Positions 7,336 to 17,599 of a DNA stretch of 64,000 bases are shown here, in pieces (the first letter of the stretch is position 1; every line of letters starts with the position of its first letter). Origin of the DNA: Heliomicrobium modesticaldum Ice1 (lineage in GTDB: Bacteria > Bacillota > Desulfitobacteriia > Heliobacteriales > Heliobacteriaceae); contig NC_010337.2 of NCBI RefSeq assembly GCF_000019165.1, positions 2,862,001-2,926,000 on the forward strand, in the 5' to 3' direction. Under the pieces are notes generated by a model. The model searched no databases. It was not told the DNA's origin and worked only from the letters and a program-made list of their open reading frames with translations. The translations under genes and the position numbers were made by a program.

Positions 7336-9201
7336 CTATAGCATACGGTCCTCCTTATCAGGTCGTTTTCCTATAATGTGTTTTGTCTTATCTATAGGAA
7401 ACGGAACTTTAGCCGGTTCAAAGTATTCAATTCCTTCAACGATAGCGATCCGCTCAGCGTTGTTCGAGCCAACCGGCACAATCACTCTATCCCCAACCTT
7501 AATACTCTCGTCTTCGGTTTGGTAATAGTATGTATTGCCGTCCTCACCGAACGAAACACTGCAATAGATGACTTCACCTATCTTGCGTCCAGGCTTTTCA
7601 TCGTCGTCATAGTCATCATCTTCATCGTCATACTCTATTCCGAACAAGGCGAGGAGTGCCTCCCAGTTCTCCGGATAAGTATTGTCACCGCCGTACATCA
7701 ACCCGTGAGAACCCTCATAGCGCACAAACAGCGACCACTGAGTGCCGTCACAGATTAACATTTCGCCCTCTTGCGGATACCCGGACTTCCAATACTCCGT
7801 ATGGATGTTGTTCCATTCAGCAATAAGCTGCTCTGTCTCTCGAACGGAATACCGCTTCTGGGGTTGCGCCTCCGTCAGAAACTTTCCGGTAAACAGAAAT
7901 GCTCTTTTATCGGTAAACAAAAGATGGTAAATATCATAGCCGCCGTATCCGCCTATTTCAAAGTAAACTTCAGAGAGTTTCTTAGGCGTCGCCTGCCAGT
8001 CAATATCCTTAAGGCGCTTAAGCCATTTGACGAATTTCGCTTCTTTGAATGAGTCAATCTCGTTGTAGTTCCAGTGACATCCGGAAATGAGCTCTCTATG
8101 GATGATTGCCAACACGGTAAGCGCATCAAGAGCATCAACATTTCCTTTGGCTACTTCGGCTTCATTGAAGTTTTTACCCCGCAGGATGGAAGTATAAAAA
8201 ACTCCGTCTTTGCAATATTGCGGATAGTTTGTCTCGATAAAATGCATAAATTCATCATAAAATTCATGAAATAGTACTTCATACGGCGGTTCATGTATGT
8301 AATCGCTAACGGTTGATACTGTCGGTGACAGCTTTCCGATATATTTTGTCAGTAAATTGAAGCGAGAACCGTCCTTGCCGATAAAAACTTCCCATTCGTC
8401 ATAGATTGCCCGGAGTTCATCGTCCAAATAGCTCAAAGCTTTATCCCGGATATCATTCGGTACACCGTAATACGCTTCAGCAATTGCTCCCGTTATTGCG
8501 GCTATTGTGTCGCTGTCGCCGCCAAGTGATATTGCTATGCGAATAGCGTCCTCGAACGACTTTGATTCAAGGAAGCAGTCAATAGCTTGCGGCACGGTTT
8601 CCTGACAGGTCTCATTGAATTTATAAGTCGGGCGTATCTCATCAATAGTAAAATCAAGTGGATAGTAGTCTTTTGAGATTCTGTCTCGGATTTCGCTTTT
8701 CAGGAAGCCGCGGCGCGCCATGTAAACAGCGACCGAAACTGCTTCCGCGCCTTTGATACCTTCCTCATGATTGTGCGTGACTGAGGTTATTGTTTCTGAA
8801 AGACTGGCAGCTTCTGATTCGGTACGAGCAGCAAACCCGGCAGGGCTAATGCGCATAGCCGCTCCATTACCGAAGCTTAAATACGGCTCCGGATTATCAC
8901 TGAACACCCAGCGGGCAAACATTCCACCGTAACCGCAGTCCGGATACTTACGTCCAATTTCTTGCATATATTTTACCGTTAGTTTACCAAGCAACTGGTG
9001 ATAGTCACCATTTGAACCGTAACCACTTATCGACGGCTCAATGCTTTTTTCAGTTTCCATGATTGCCTTTGCGACGGCGAGGGTCATTATGCTGTCGTCG
9101 GTTGCAAAGCAGCCTTCAGCGAACAGGTCAAAGTCCTTATCCCTGTGGTTATTGAATTCGAAACGCGACCCTACAATGTCGCCGATAATTGCTCCGAGCA
9201 T
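7336..9201 (-). CDS. ADP-ribosylglycohydrolase (DraG-like) with two extra C-terminal domains
   Basis: A protein of 621 residues. Residues 1-280 are an ADP-ribosylglycohydrolase: MLGAIIGDIVGSRFEF, then FATDDSIMTLAVAKAI and the second metal-binding cluster in SLGGDSDTIAAITGAIAEAY. These DraG-type motifs bind two Mg ions and remove ADP-ribose from proteins or nucleic acids. The middle (about 285-510) contains DALDALTVLAIIHRELISGC and WLKRLKDI, which look like DUF6508, then a YGGYDIYHLLFTDKRAFLF stretch. The C-terminal 75 residues (IGEVIYCSVSFG, then VGDRVIVPVGSNN) look like a small beta domain, preceded by an acidic linker. The ATG at 9201 has GGGGTG before it; a TTG 21 bp upstream is the alternative. 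It is last in the defence array, 83 bp after the DUF262 gene, and could reverse an ADP-ribosylation event. Confidence 0.8.
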   Translation of the reverse strand: MLGAIIGDIVGSRFEFNNHRDKDFDLFAEGCFATDDSIMTLAVAKAIMETEKSIEPSISGYGSNGDYHQLLGKLTVKYMQEIGRKYPDCGYGGMFARWVFSDNPEPYLSFGNGAAMRISPAGFAARTESEAASLSETITSVTHNHEEGIKGAEAVSVAVYMARRGFLKSEIRDRISKDYYPLDFTIDEIRPTYKFNETCQETVPQAIDCFLESKSFEDAIRIAISLGGDSDTIAAITGAIAEAYYGVPNDIRDKALSYLDDELRAIYDEWEVFIGKDGSRFNLLTKYIGKLSPTVSTVSDYIHEPPYEVLFHEFYDEFMHFIETNYPQYCKDGVFYTSILRGKNFNEAEVAKGNVDALDALTVLAIIHRELISGCHWNYNEIDSFKEAKFVKWLKRLKDIDWQATPKKLSEVYFEIGGYGGYDIYHLLFTDKRAFLFTGKFLTEAQPQKRYSVRETEQLIAEWNNIHTEYWKSGYPQEGEMLICDGTQWSLFVRYEGSHGLMYGGDNTYPENWEALLALFGIEYDDEDDDYDDDEKPGRKIGEVIYCSVSFGEDGNTYYYQTEDESIKVGDRVIVPVGSNNAERIAIVEGIEYFEPAKVPFPIDKTKHIIGKRPDKEDRML

Positions 9202-9284
9202 AGTTTTCACCCCATTCTTCAATAGTTCGCATATTTATCTGCGCTTCGCTCCATATACGCCAGCCATTCATACTCCGTTTCTAT

Positions 9285-11027
9285 TTACTGCAACTCCTTT
9301 TTAAGTTTTTCAAGTAACAGTTTTTCTCTTTCCTCAAGAAAAACATCGAAATTACCAAATGACAAATCAACATCCGGTATATAGTGTTTCTTTTTATAAT
9401 CTGCAAGTTCTCCAGCAGGAACCTTTTTACTAAGCCATTTATCAAAATCCATAGCCTTCTTTTCAATATTAGGGATATTCTCCAATAATTGCAGATTGCC
9501 AATATAGTTGCAGTTTTCGATAAAATCGTTTATTTTGCTTTGAGGGACGCCTTTAGCAGCCAGCCGCTTGGCAGTAAATTCACTTTTGGGGAAAATATGG
9601 TCAACATGAAAATTATGCCGCAAATCAGCCCAGGGGTATAATATTGAAAGAATTACCAAAGTATCACCCTGTCCGTACTTCGAATACAGCAGATTGTTTA
9701 TGTCGTCCTCGGTAAATTGCAGAGTTCTGTTAGTACCTTTGAAGCGTTCAATGATTTTCTCCAATGGGAATCCGTTTGATCCGTATTGTTTGATTATGTC
9801 TCGAACCGGTTTTAATACACCGTCGGGTGAAAAACTGAATACTCGTTTAAGTAATGAAGATACAAACCACTGTTTAATATTGCGCCTATCCTCAATCCTT
9901 GAAGTGGATATTTCAAAGTTGTTTGGTAAGCCAATAGTTTTCAAGTAATAGGCAACCGGGATTATCAGGTTATTTGATGTGATGTTCTCCCGACTGAATC
10001 CAAAGCTGCTAATCAGCGTCAGTGCATCACGGATTGCCTTTGTAATGTTATCCCATTCGCTTTCTATTTTCAGCATATTGGTGCGGTTGAAATTATCTAC
10101 CTTAAATGTGATATCCTCCATATCACACAAAACGAGACATGCTTTCAGGACAGCATCCTTGTTGATGTTAAAGCCATGCCCGATTTCGTTTATCTCATCG
10201 ACAAAATCATTTATTTCCTCACGGGCATCCCGATTCTCCCACTGTGCCGTCGCAAAAGATAGCAAGAGGTCGGAATAACTGAGAGTAGTTCCTCCGCTGT
10301 TTACGCGAATAAAAATATTCAGCACCTTGTCAAGTTCCGCACTTTGCTCCAAGTAGTAACTGATTATAGGATTTACATGGATTACCTTATGTAGCTTGAA
10401 TAACGCTCGATTCGCAAATTTCCCTTTTTCTTTATCGGGAGTTGACAATAAGCCCGACTCAAGCAGGTAATCATTTACTTCGTCCTGTTCTTTTAAATCC
10501 AGTATTTTGCCGACAGGAAACCAGTGATGGTTATCATCATTTGCTTTCGCTTCCGTATCGGTAAGAAACTCAAAATCATATTCAAAGTCCTCATCTTCCG
10601 GCCTTGAAAGCAGATTCAAATATAATTTTTTCTTTGGGTATGCCTGGGGATTGTCCCAGCGTTTATATGGCAACTTATCAGCATATGTCCCTTTCAAGGA
10701 GATATAAAGCGATGTCAGCCGTTGTTGACCATCCAGCACTGCCATAACATCGTCGCTGCCGCTAATATTTGCTTTTGGGTTGTGACGATTATCCTTTTTG
10801 TGATAATCCCGCAGAAATTCATAGAACTTGAAGTCAGATGCCTTCTCTTTCGGGACCTTCCAAAATAAAAATGCGTTGATAGGATAATCACGCATAAGAC
10901 TGTCAAATAATTTTTTGATTTGCTCTTGACTCCATACAAATTCCCTTTGTATGGACGGCAAAAGATATTTTTTTGCATGAATGTCTGTTATAACCTCATT
11001 GATAGTTAGCGGCGTTTGAAACGACAT
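9285..11027 (-). CDS. DUF262/DUF1524 (GmrSD-like) nuclease
   Basis: A protein of 580 residues. The N-terminal DUF262 domain shows LLPSIQREFVWSQEQIKKLF, then the signature DGQQRLTSLY. The C-terminal DUF1524 domain has the HNH-type motif HVDHIFPKS followed by NYIGNLQLLE. DUF262-DUF1524 proteins include the type IV enzyme GmrSD, which uses nucleotide to cut modified DNA, and phosphorothioate-sensing relatives. Here S and D parts are in one chain. Its own target is not readable. The ATG at 11027 has GGAGG 8 bp upstream and is preferred to the earlier codons. It lies 94 bp after the Res gene. Confidence 0.85.
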   Translation of the reverse strand: MSFQTPLTINEVITDIHAKKYLLPSIQREFVWSQEQIKKLFDSLMRDYPINAFLFWKVPKEKASDFKFYEFLRDYHKKDNRHNPKANISGSDDVMAVLDGQQRLTSLYISLKGTYADKLPYKRWDNPQAYPKKKLYLNLLSRPEDEDFEYDFEFLTDTEAKANDDNHHWFPVGKILDLKEQDEVNDYLLESGLLSTPDKEKGKFANRALFKLHKVIHVNPIISYYLEQSAELDKVLNIFIRVNSGGTTLSYSDLLLSFATAQWENRDAREEINDFVDEINEIGHGFNINKDAVLKACLVLCDMEDITFKVDNFNRTNMLKIESEWDNITKAIRDALTLISSFGFSRENITSNNLIIPVAYYLKTIGLPNNFEISTSRIEDRRNIKQWFVSSLLKRVFSFSPDGVLKPVRDIIKQYGSNGFPLEKIIERFKGTNRTLQFTEDDINNLLYSKYGQGDTLVILSILYPWADLRHNFHVDHIFPKSEFTAKRLAAKGVPQSKINDFIENCNYIGNLQLLENIPNIEKKAMDFDKWLSKKVPAGELADYKKKHYIPDVDLSFGNFDVFLEEREKLLLEKLKKELQ

Positions 11028-11121
11028 AACGAAATCCTCCATTATCAATAATTATTTATCACCAAGGGGAAATCCTGTATCTCAATATAATTTATTGCAG
11101 AATGGCTGTCCCCATCAGAAG

Positions 11122-13629
11122 TTAATCCTCTCGCTCAGCATTTTCATCAAAAATTCTATCAAGTTCTTCATTTGAAGTAATGCCGCGCACTCTATTTCTA
11201 ACAGGCGTTTTCGACATATCAAGGCGATAAAAATGGTCGCGGCCATCTACTCCTCGTTTTTGTCGAATCAACTGAATCCGTCCAAAAACATCCCAATGCT
11301 TCTCAGCAAACTTCGCTAAGCCCACTGCCTTGGGGTAATTATCCTTGCGACTTGGGTCATGCGGTTCCAATATATCAAAAATGTACCCTTGTGCATCGGC
11401 GCGGACAATCACTAAATCCGGGAACATGGAAGTGGTTATACCGCCGACTTCATACGGGATTTCAAGTGACCATTTTTTACGGTCGAGATTACGAAGCCAG
11501 CAAACAGCACCATTGTTCAGCTCTTCTGCAACAACTCCGCTTTCCCAGGGGTTCAGCGTTGCTTGGAATATCCCGTCCTCAGAGCAAAAGAGGTGCTGTT
11601 CAAGCTTAATGCTATCATCCGATACAGAGAAATCGATTGAATCCGGCAATACCCACGGTACAGCTATCGGTTGGGCTGAAGCATTGATTAATCTTTCATA
11701 GACAATCTTTCGCGCTTCGTTCAGCTTTGCGATGGCGCGTTTGTTGTTTTCGTAAAGATTAATAAATTCTTTCTCCGCATAGGTATCTATCCGCTCCATA
11801 GCGTCCGTATCACTTGTGAGAACAATAATTTCTTTTTTTATATCGATATGGTCGCGGGTACTGTGCCGGATCCAATACTCCTTATGCAAGCCCTCTCCCA
11901 AGAGCTTTCCGGCTTGTTCAAAATGCCGGGAAATATCAAATTCGGATACCGTCATAGTCTGTGTCGTCTCATCAAAGGAATAGGCATTGTCTCCATATTC
12001 AAATATCAGCGTCCCAAGAGGAAATCCGGTGATTGCAGCCGCCCGGCTGGCAAAGTCTCCGCTTTCTTTTATCCGTGCAATCTCCTCATCCATTTTTGAT
12101 AAAACCGCATTTTTTACAGATTTCTGTGCTCCCAAGTCAATGCCATCCATTGTCAGCGCGCGGGAAAGCTGTATTAACAATTTGAGCGGTGCCTGCTTGC
12201 GGGACGAATCCACCCGATATGTGATAAGTTTATCCATTGCATCAAACACATCAGCATAGGCAAGATTGCGCCCAAGTGTAACAAGCTCTTTGTTAGTACC
12301 TGTTTCTGTAGGAATAATCGCTTCACTGTCACGTAAAGCATTGACCACATTCTTCACTGTATCTTCATCAAAGTACGGAAGAAATAGACTTACACTATTA
12401 AGCTCAGCATCGGAGGAAATCCTTCTTGCCAAGGGAGTACGAATCATGCGTCCCAAAAGCTGCGCAATATAAGTGTAGTCCTGCGCACTGCGGAATGACA
12501 TCATCGTTTCAGCACGTGGGCAGTCCCAACCTGTGGAAAGGTTCATTTTGAAGAACACGACCTTTACATTTTCCTCGTCCTCAATTCGGGAGGCTTCAAT
12601 TTGCTGAATATCAACGTCACGGACTTTAATCGTGCCGCGGTCATTGAATGTATGTACTACTTCGCCGGGCAGTAATTTGCGTCCCAGTGCTTCCTCCAGT
12701 AAATCAATGCAAGCACCCAAATCAGTATGGGTTACTTCACGCTCGTTGCCGTCCTCAACCTGAACAACAAGAATAGGATTTATCATTTTTTCGTCTTCGC
12801 GCTCACAGTAAGCTTTCCAGTGAGTGCACATTTTAAGCCAATTATCTACTGCACCTTTGAACATGGTCATATCGGCACTCAGCTGAATGTCTGGGTAGTG
12901 AATGATGATTCTGTCTTTCAAAAGCCCTGACTCACGCACTTCCTCAGGCGGAACGATGACTTTTTGAACTGTCGATGTCGTTCCAGCGATTAAGTTATCA
13001 AATCTCTGGGGTGTTGCGGTTACACCGATAACCAGGGGCATGACGCAAAGCCCGTCGTCCCTGCTTCCTTTGATGAATTTCTGCATAATGGACTGCGCCT
13101 TGTTCTCCGCCTGAACGGATGTGAATGTGCCTCTATGTGCCTCATCAATCACCACATAAAGCTGCTTTGGGTTACGTCTGGCAGTATTAGTGAGCGTCTC
13201 CCAAATAGAATACTGCCGCGTATCAGACGTTCCTGTCAGCAGCTTGTCAGAACCGAGTTTTTGTGTGTTCAGAAAATAGATGCGGCCGCCTTCAAAATAC
13301 TCGGCGCTAAAGGTTGAATCGATAGTCACTAAGTCCCGCACACGGATTTTATCAGACTTGCTTTCGATTTTTAGTCGTGTTTGTTCATTGAGTTCGGGTG
13401 AATCGGAAAGCCAAATAAATACTGAATCTGGCTCACCTATGTGATCTGCACTTCCATATAGAATTTCCTCAAAAAGTGTGGTCATGATGATGGTTTTACC
13501 CGAACCTGTAGGCGCGGAAAAGGAAATCACTTGCGGGTCACGTTCGCTCCACATCAAGTGTGCCTTATTGATTTTTTCATGCAATTCGGCAAGAGCCGTT
13601 TCCTGAAATGGAAATAGTGTATCCCTCAT
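11122..13629 (-). CDS. res: Type III restriction-modification system, Res subunit
   Basis: A protein of 835 residues. This is the ATP-dependent translocating endonuclease subunit. The SF2 helicase core has Walker A APTGSGKT (about 39-46), DEAH in VVIDEAHRG (about 160-168), GVTATPQRF, and TGWDCPRAETM with a following QLLGRMIRTP. The C-terminal nuclease region is FPDLVIV followed by GYIFDILEPHDP. The acidic residues of PD-(D/E)xK are visible, but the lysine of ExK is not (EPH instead). The start ATG follows the Mod stop codon with no gap, so the two are translated in tandem. It needs Mod for sequence recognition. Confidence 0.9.
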   Translation of the reverse strand: MRDTLFPFQETALAELHEKINKAHLMWSERDPQVISFSAPTGSGKTIIMTTLFEEILYGSADHIGEPDSVFIWLSDSPELNEQTRLKIESKSDKIRVRDLVTIDSTFSAEYFEGGRIYFLNTQKLGSDKLLTGTSDTRQYSIWETLTNTARRNPKQLYVVIDEAHRGTFTSVQAENKAQSIMQKFIKGSRDDGLCVMPLVIGVTATPQRFDNLIAGTTSTVQKVIVPPEEVRESGLLKDRIIIHYPDIQLSADMTMFKGAVDNWLKMCTHWKAYCEREDEKMINPILVVQVEDGNEREVTHTDLGACIDLLEEALGRKLLPGEVVHTFNDRGTIKVRDVDIQQIEASRIEDEENVKVVFFKMNLSTGWDCPRAETMMSFRSAQDYTYIAQLLGRMIRTPLARRISSDAELNSVSLFLPYFDEDTVKNVVNALRDSEAIIPTETGTNKELVTLGRNLAYADVFDAMDKLITYRVDSSRKQAPLKLLIQLSRALTMDGIDLGAQKSVKNAVLSKMDEEIARIKESGDFASRAAAITGFPLGTLIFEYGDNAYSFDETTQTMTVSEFDISRHFEQAGKLLGEGLHKEYWIRHSTRDHIDIKKEIIVLTSDTDAMERIDTYAEKEFINLYENNKRAIAKLNEARKIVYERLINASAQPIAVPWVLPDSIDFSVSDDSIKLEQHLFCSEDGIFQATLNPWESGVVAEELNNGAVCWLRNLDRKKWSLEIPYEVGGITTSMFPDLVIVRADAQGYIFDILEPHDPSRKDNYPKAVGLAKFAEKHWDVFGRIQLIRQKRGVDGRDHFYRLDMSKTPVRNRVRGITSNEELDRIFDENAERED

Positions 13630-15942
13630 TTACGAATCCCTCCTGCTTCCCAACACAAAGTTATCAATGTAATCGCGGTATAGTTGGTATGTGTTATTTA
13701 TTTTTATGCCAGCGGTCATTTCGCGGAAAGCTTCCTCGGAGTATGTCACGAAATAGACCACTTTAATATTATCTTCTTCCGAAATCTTTTCGGCAAACTC
13801 GGCATATTTTGTTTCATCAACCAGAACTGCGAAGCCGTTCTGTGGAAGTATCAGCATCTCCGGTTCCTCATCACTGCTTATCTCCGGCCGCTGGCCAATT
13901 GCTCCGGATTTGAGCCACAGCAGCGGCAGTATCTCACGAAACTGTCGGCCAAGTGAAACACTGTTTTTATCCAAGAAGCCCAGCTTAAAGTATTCGACAT
14001 TGGCAGGAAAGCCATCGCTCATGGGCCGTTTAACTTGCGATGTTACATTTATTGGACCAAGTAAGTCAGAAATCCGTGATTTAATTTCTTTGAATTTCCC
14101 CGTTTCTTTGACCACTATGTAAAAGTCTATGATGTGGTCTTGATCTTCTAACGCTTCCAGCCATGCATCAACAGCATTTACGTCGAATAAAATCGATGCT
14201 GAATGTTTCTCCGAAACAATGAATTTAGTGTCCGTTTTTACCAACGTTTGCGGTAGTTGTGTTTTTCCTTCCTTATCGCGAAGTAAAGAAACAAGCTGTT
14301 TTTTAGTACTAGTTGTTAGTTCTGTGGGATTTTCTATAAAACCAAGCTGATAGAATGAACGATCGACTTCCTTTGTTACAATCTGGTTTGTGAAATACTC
14401 TCCTGTTAGGACTGTACCGTCGTCACGTCTTCCAAGGATACTATACTTTGTCCTAGGCCAAGTTACCGAGCGGCAAATACCATGTTTTTCCCATTCAAGG
14501 TCACCGGGTTGATATCCTTTTTTTTGTAGAGCTTTTGATTCAGCATCCGATACCTCGTTATTCGTCACTAAAATGCAGCGGCGGTTACCATTATCCTCTA
14601 TGTTCAGTAAATTTACCGCATGGAGCGTTGTTCCACTGCCAGCAAAGAAGTCGACAATAAGGGCGTTAGGTTTCCCTGAAACAACATGCCATAATGCATC
14701 ATGAACAGCATAAAGCGATTTCGGATAAGAGAAAGTTGTATCTAGCATTGAATTGATCATTTTAGTGCCATATTCTTCAGCATTATATAATGGGTCAGTC
14801 CATATCGTTTTTGTATTTTCACTTTCGCGCTGAATATGTATTTCTATTGTTCCTGAGTTATTTACTGCTCTTAAGAATGGTAGCACTTCATCTTCATTCT
14901 TTTTGCTATATCTCCATTTTCGCTCGATACCTTGTGAATCGATAGGGTAAACATATATATAATCTCCAATTTTAACATTGGCCCCTTCAGGATGTTCGTC
15001 AAGAGGTAGAACATCACCAAACTTAACGATATTAAGTTCTGCGTCAACAATAACAGGATAAAATGTGGTTGCTCGAGCCGTCTGGCTTCGTTTTGACTGA
15101 TTTCCCCATTTTCTAAAATTACTAATCTCACCACCCAAATGACTTTTTTTATAAATCTCGCTCGTTTTTGAAACTACAAATATTGCTGTTTCATGAGTAA
15201 CTGCAAATTTTTCTCCTTGTGTACCTCTAGGATTATGTTGAATAGGCACTGAAAATAGTTTTCTATCAGGGAATATTTCATTAAGGAGCATAGTAAGATG
15301 AGCGTGTTCATTATCATCAATAGTAACAATCAAAACACCATCATCGGCAAGAATTCTCTTTGCAATCCTCAGCCGTTTTTGCATCATTGAGAGCCACTTA
15401 CTGTGACGCCAATTATCACTGGAATCTACATAGTCATTATTGTATTTCCAATCCCGGGCACCTGTGTTGTATGGTGGGTCAATATAAATACAATCAACTT
15501 TCTTAGGGTAGAGATATTCCAGTAACTGAAGAGCGTGGTAGTTGTCTGCTTCAATGAGAGTATGCCATAAGCTACTATCAGGCGCATTCTCTACAGAAGC
15601 AATCGGCTGGAGCATGGGAAATATCGGTTCGCCGAACTGAGCAACCGAAACCAGCTCCGTAAGCGGGATGGTCAAAGTATCGCCTGTTGCCTTGTTACGG
15701 CAAAGGGCGGTATCACCATCTAGTTTCACCACTGTGTAAATATCATTGATGTGTCCAGTTTTCCGTGCAACGGTTGAACCACGTTTAACAGGAACATCGT
15801 AAAGCGGCGTGCACTCAGGGATGTGCTCCTCGAATACAAGTCCGAATTTTTTATTTTTAGATAGGCGGGCAAATTCCTGTTCCAATCGACTACGTAAAGA
15901 TGCGTCAGGGATTTGTCGCAGTAAATCATTGATTGCAGCCAT
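13630..15942 (-). CDS. mod: Type III restriction-modification system, Mod methyltransferase
   Basis: A protein of 770 residues. It methylates adenine N6 and supplies the sequence specificity of the complex. The catalytic motif DPPY is at 155-158 (IYIDPPYNTGARDWKYNNDY) and the S-adenosylmethionine site FFAGSGTT lies about 280 residues later (VDFFAGSGTTLHAVNLL). The order DPPY before FxGxG is that of beta-class enzymes. The region between them is the target recognition part. The C-terminal 250 residues probably contact Res. The ATG at 15942 is 19 bp after the DUF2326 gene stop and has TAGGAGGAG before it, so it reads as part of the same operon. Confidence 0.92.
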   Translation of the reverse strand: MAAINDLLRQIPDASLRSRLEQEFARLSKNKKFGLVFEEHIPECTPLYDVPVKRGSTVARKTGHINDIYTVVKLDGDTALCRNKATGDTLTIPLTELVSVAQFGEPIFPMLQPIASVENAPDSSLWHTLIEADNYHALQLLEYLYPKKVDCIYIDPPYNTGARDWKYNNDYVDSSDNWRHSKWLSMMQKRLRIAKRILADDGVLIVTIDDNEHAHLTMLLNEIFPDRKLFSVPIQHNPRGTQGEKFAVTHETAIFVVSKTSEIYKKSHLGGEISNFRKWGNQSKRSQTARATTFYPVIVDAELNIVKFGDVLPLDEHPEGANVKIGDYIYVYPIDSQGIERKWRYSKKNEDEVLPFLRAVNNSGTIEIHIQRESENTKTIWTDPLYNAEEYGTKMINSMLDTTFSYPKSLYAVHDALWHVVSGKPNALIVDFFAGSGTTLHAVNLLNIEDNGNRRCILVTNNEVSDAESKALQKKGYQPGDLEWEKHGICRSVTWPRTKYSILGRRDDGTVLTGEYFTNQIVTKEVDRSFYQLGFIENPTELTTSTKKQLVSLLRDKEGKTQLPQTLVKTDTKFIVSEKHSASILFDVNAVDAWLEALEDQDHIIDFYIVVKETGKFKEIKSRISDLLGPINVTSQVKRPMSDGFPANVEYFKLGFLDKNSVSLGRQFREILPLLWLKSGAIGQRPEISSDEEPEMLILPQNGFAVLVDETKYAEFAEKISEEDNIKVVYFVTYSEEAFREMTAGIKINNTYQLYRDYIDNFVLGSRRDS

Positions 15943-15961
15943 ACTTTAGCTCCTCCTATGC

Positions 15962-17599
15962 TTAATCATTCGATTCATACTTGCTCCACGAACGGCCGAA
16001 AAGCTCATTTCCGTCCGACAATCGCAAAACTGCCGTAGTTTCTAAAATCTCATGTGCCTTTGCGGTCGTAGAATCAGCCTTATCAAATGCAATGAAAATC
16101 TGTCGTCCACTGTCCATATAACGTTCCAATATGTGTTCCAGATGTATATCCTCAATACGCTTAAGAATATTGGAATCATGAATGAGTGCTGGAATCGGGC
16201 GTAATTCAAGTACACTCAAATCATATATCACAAGGCTCTTGAACGCAGTACCTTCACTGGTATTACCGGGCGTTCCAAAAAAGATGTCCTTTTGCGGTGT
16301 GATTTGCAAAAGAGGCGCTGTTTCCTGTTGCTCGGTCACAACACCGTTTATTAATTCCATGCGCATATTGATGGCGTCTTGTATCTCTTCCAGCTTTTCG
16401 GTTTGCTGTTGTAATAGTTCTGCCAGCCTATGCTCTGCTTCGGCGCGGGCTTCCTGTAATTCTTTCTGGTGAATCAGCTCAGCGGTTTCTTCTTCAAGCC
16501 TGTCAATGCTTTTTGACACGTTGACACATTGAGAGAGCACTCGTTCCGACATCTCCTTTGCCAAACCGGACTCCTCGATCTTTTGATGTAGGCGTTTGAT
16601 TTCCTTATCGCAATGCTCAATAAGCGGTTGCAAACGTTCTATTTCTTGAGCCATCTCTTCACTCAGAATTTCCCTGATTTTCTTATGGAAATGCTCAATC
16701 TCCTCGAACGCTTTTATATCAGTATTTGGGAAGAAATGCACCAAGGAATCAAATTCACTGGCGGTTTCGGGATTACTGTCAGCAATATTACTCTCAATAG
16801 CATTAAGCTGCGACTGCAGACGGTTACGCTTGCGGATAAAACTGTTCAACTCTTTTTGAGCCACTGTTATCCGTTCAAATGTCTGAGTATCAAAACCGAA
16901 CATCGCTAATTGGGCTTCTTCACTGTTTTTCATCAGCTTTTGAAGTCTTTTCTTCAGTGACTCTATAGTCTTCCGATTCATTTCGATTTTCTCGATGTCC
17001 ACCTGCTGACGCTGGCGCGATTTGAGCTGCGAGAATTTAACACCAAGTTCTTCCTCCATGCTCTTGATGGCAGCGAGAATATTGTGGTGACCAAACAGCT
17101 TCATTAGAAAATCAACGGCTTTTTCATCCTGTTCCCGGGGCTTTACCAGCAGAGGATACTTTTCCAGTGTATTTTCACGCCCATAAATACGAAAGTAACG
17201 CTCTGTGATTTCTGGAAATGTGAGAGCTGGCAGCCCAACCTTGTATTCCTGAAAGAGAAAGCTCCGGAATTCGTCCAGCGTCAATTTCGCAATGAAATGG
17301 TGATCCTTATCACAGCGATAAACATTTTTAGGATTATCGGTACTCCGGTAAAAGTAATGGGGCTGTTCTTCAAATTGGTGAGTGAAATAGATGGTATGGG
17401 GACCTATTTCCTTTTTAATATCATCCGACAGGGAGTAGTAGCTTTCGCCACCGAATGCATAGTCAATAATCCACAGAAATGTTGATTTGCCGATGGCATT
17501 GCTGCCGCCCGCACTGCCTAAAACCGTATTAAGGCCCGAATTAAAGCGGATGGTTTGATGCTCCGGCGCAAATTTCTCACTTCGAATTTCTGTCAACAT
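15962..17599 (-). CDS. ABC-three-component system SMC-like ATPase (DUF2326)
   Basis: A protein of 545 residues. The N-terminus is an SMC/RecN-like ATPase half: IRFNSGLNTVLGSAG, then SNAIGKSTFLWIIDYAFGG with Walker A GKST. The middle (about 190-410) is charged coiled coil, for example KQLKSRQRQQVDIEKI-like heptads and an EEETAELIHQKELQEARAEA stretch. The C-terminal DUF2326 part carries IFIAFDKADSTTAKAHEIL and ends in LSDGNELFGRSW. ABC-3C systems are predicted anti-phage modules in which an ATPase of this kind works with a middle component and a CTD protein. The two partners are directly upstream, with 23 bp overlap. Confidence 0.85.
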   Translation of the reverse strand: MLTEIRSEKFAPEHQTIRFNSGLNTVLGSAGGSNAIGKSTFLWIIDYAFGGESYYSLSDDIKKEIGPHTIYFTHQFEEQPHYFYRSTDNPKNVYRCDKDHHFIAKLTLDEFRSFLFQEYKVGLPALTFPEITERYFRIYGRENTLEKYPLLVKPREQDEKAVDFLMKLFGHHNILAAIKSMEEELGVKFSQLKSRQRQQVDIEKIEMNRKTIESLKKRLQKLMKNSEEAQLAMFGFDTQTFERITVAQKELNSFIRKRNRLQSQLNAIESNIADSNPETASEFDSLVHFFPNTDIKAFEEIEHFHKKIREILSEEMAQEIERLQPLIEHCDKEIKRLHQKIEESGLAKEMSERVLSQCVNVSKSIDRLEEETAELIHQKELQEARAEAEHRLAELLQQQTEKLEEIQDAINMRMELINGVVTEQQETAPLLQITPQKDIFFGTPGNTSEGTAFKSLVIYDLSVLELRPIPALIHDSNILKRIEDIHLEHILERYMDSGRQIFIAFDKADSTTAKAHEILETTAVLRLSDGNELFGRSWSKYESND

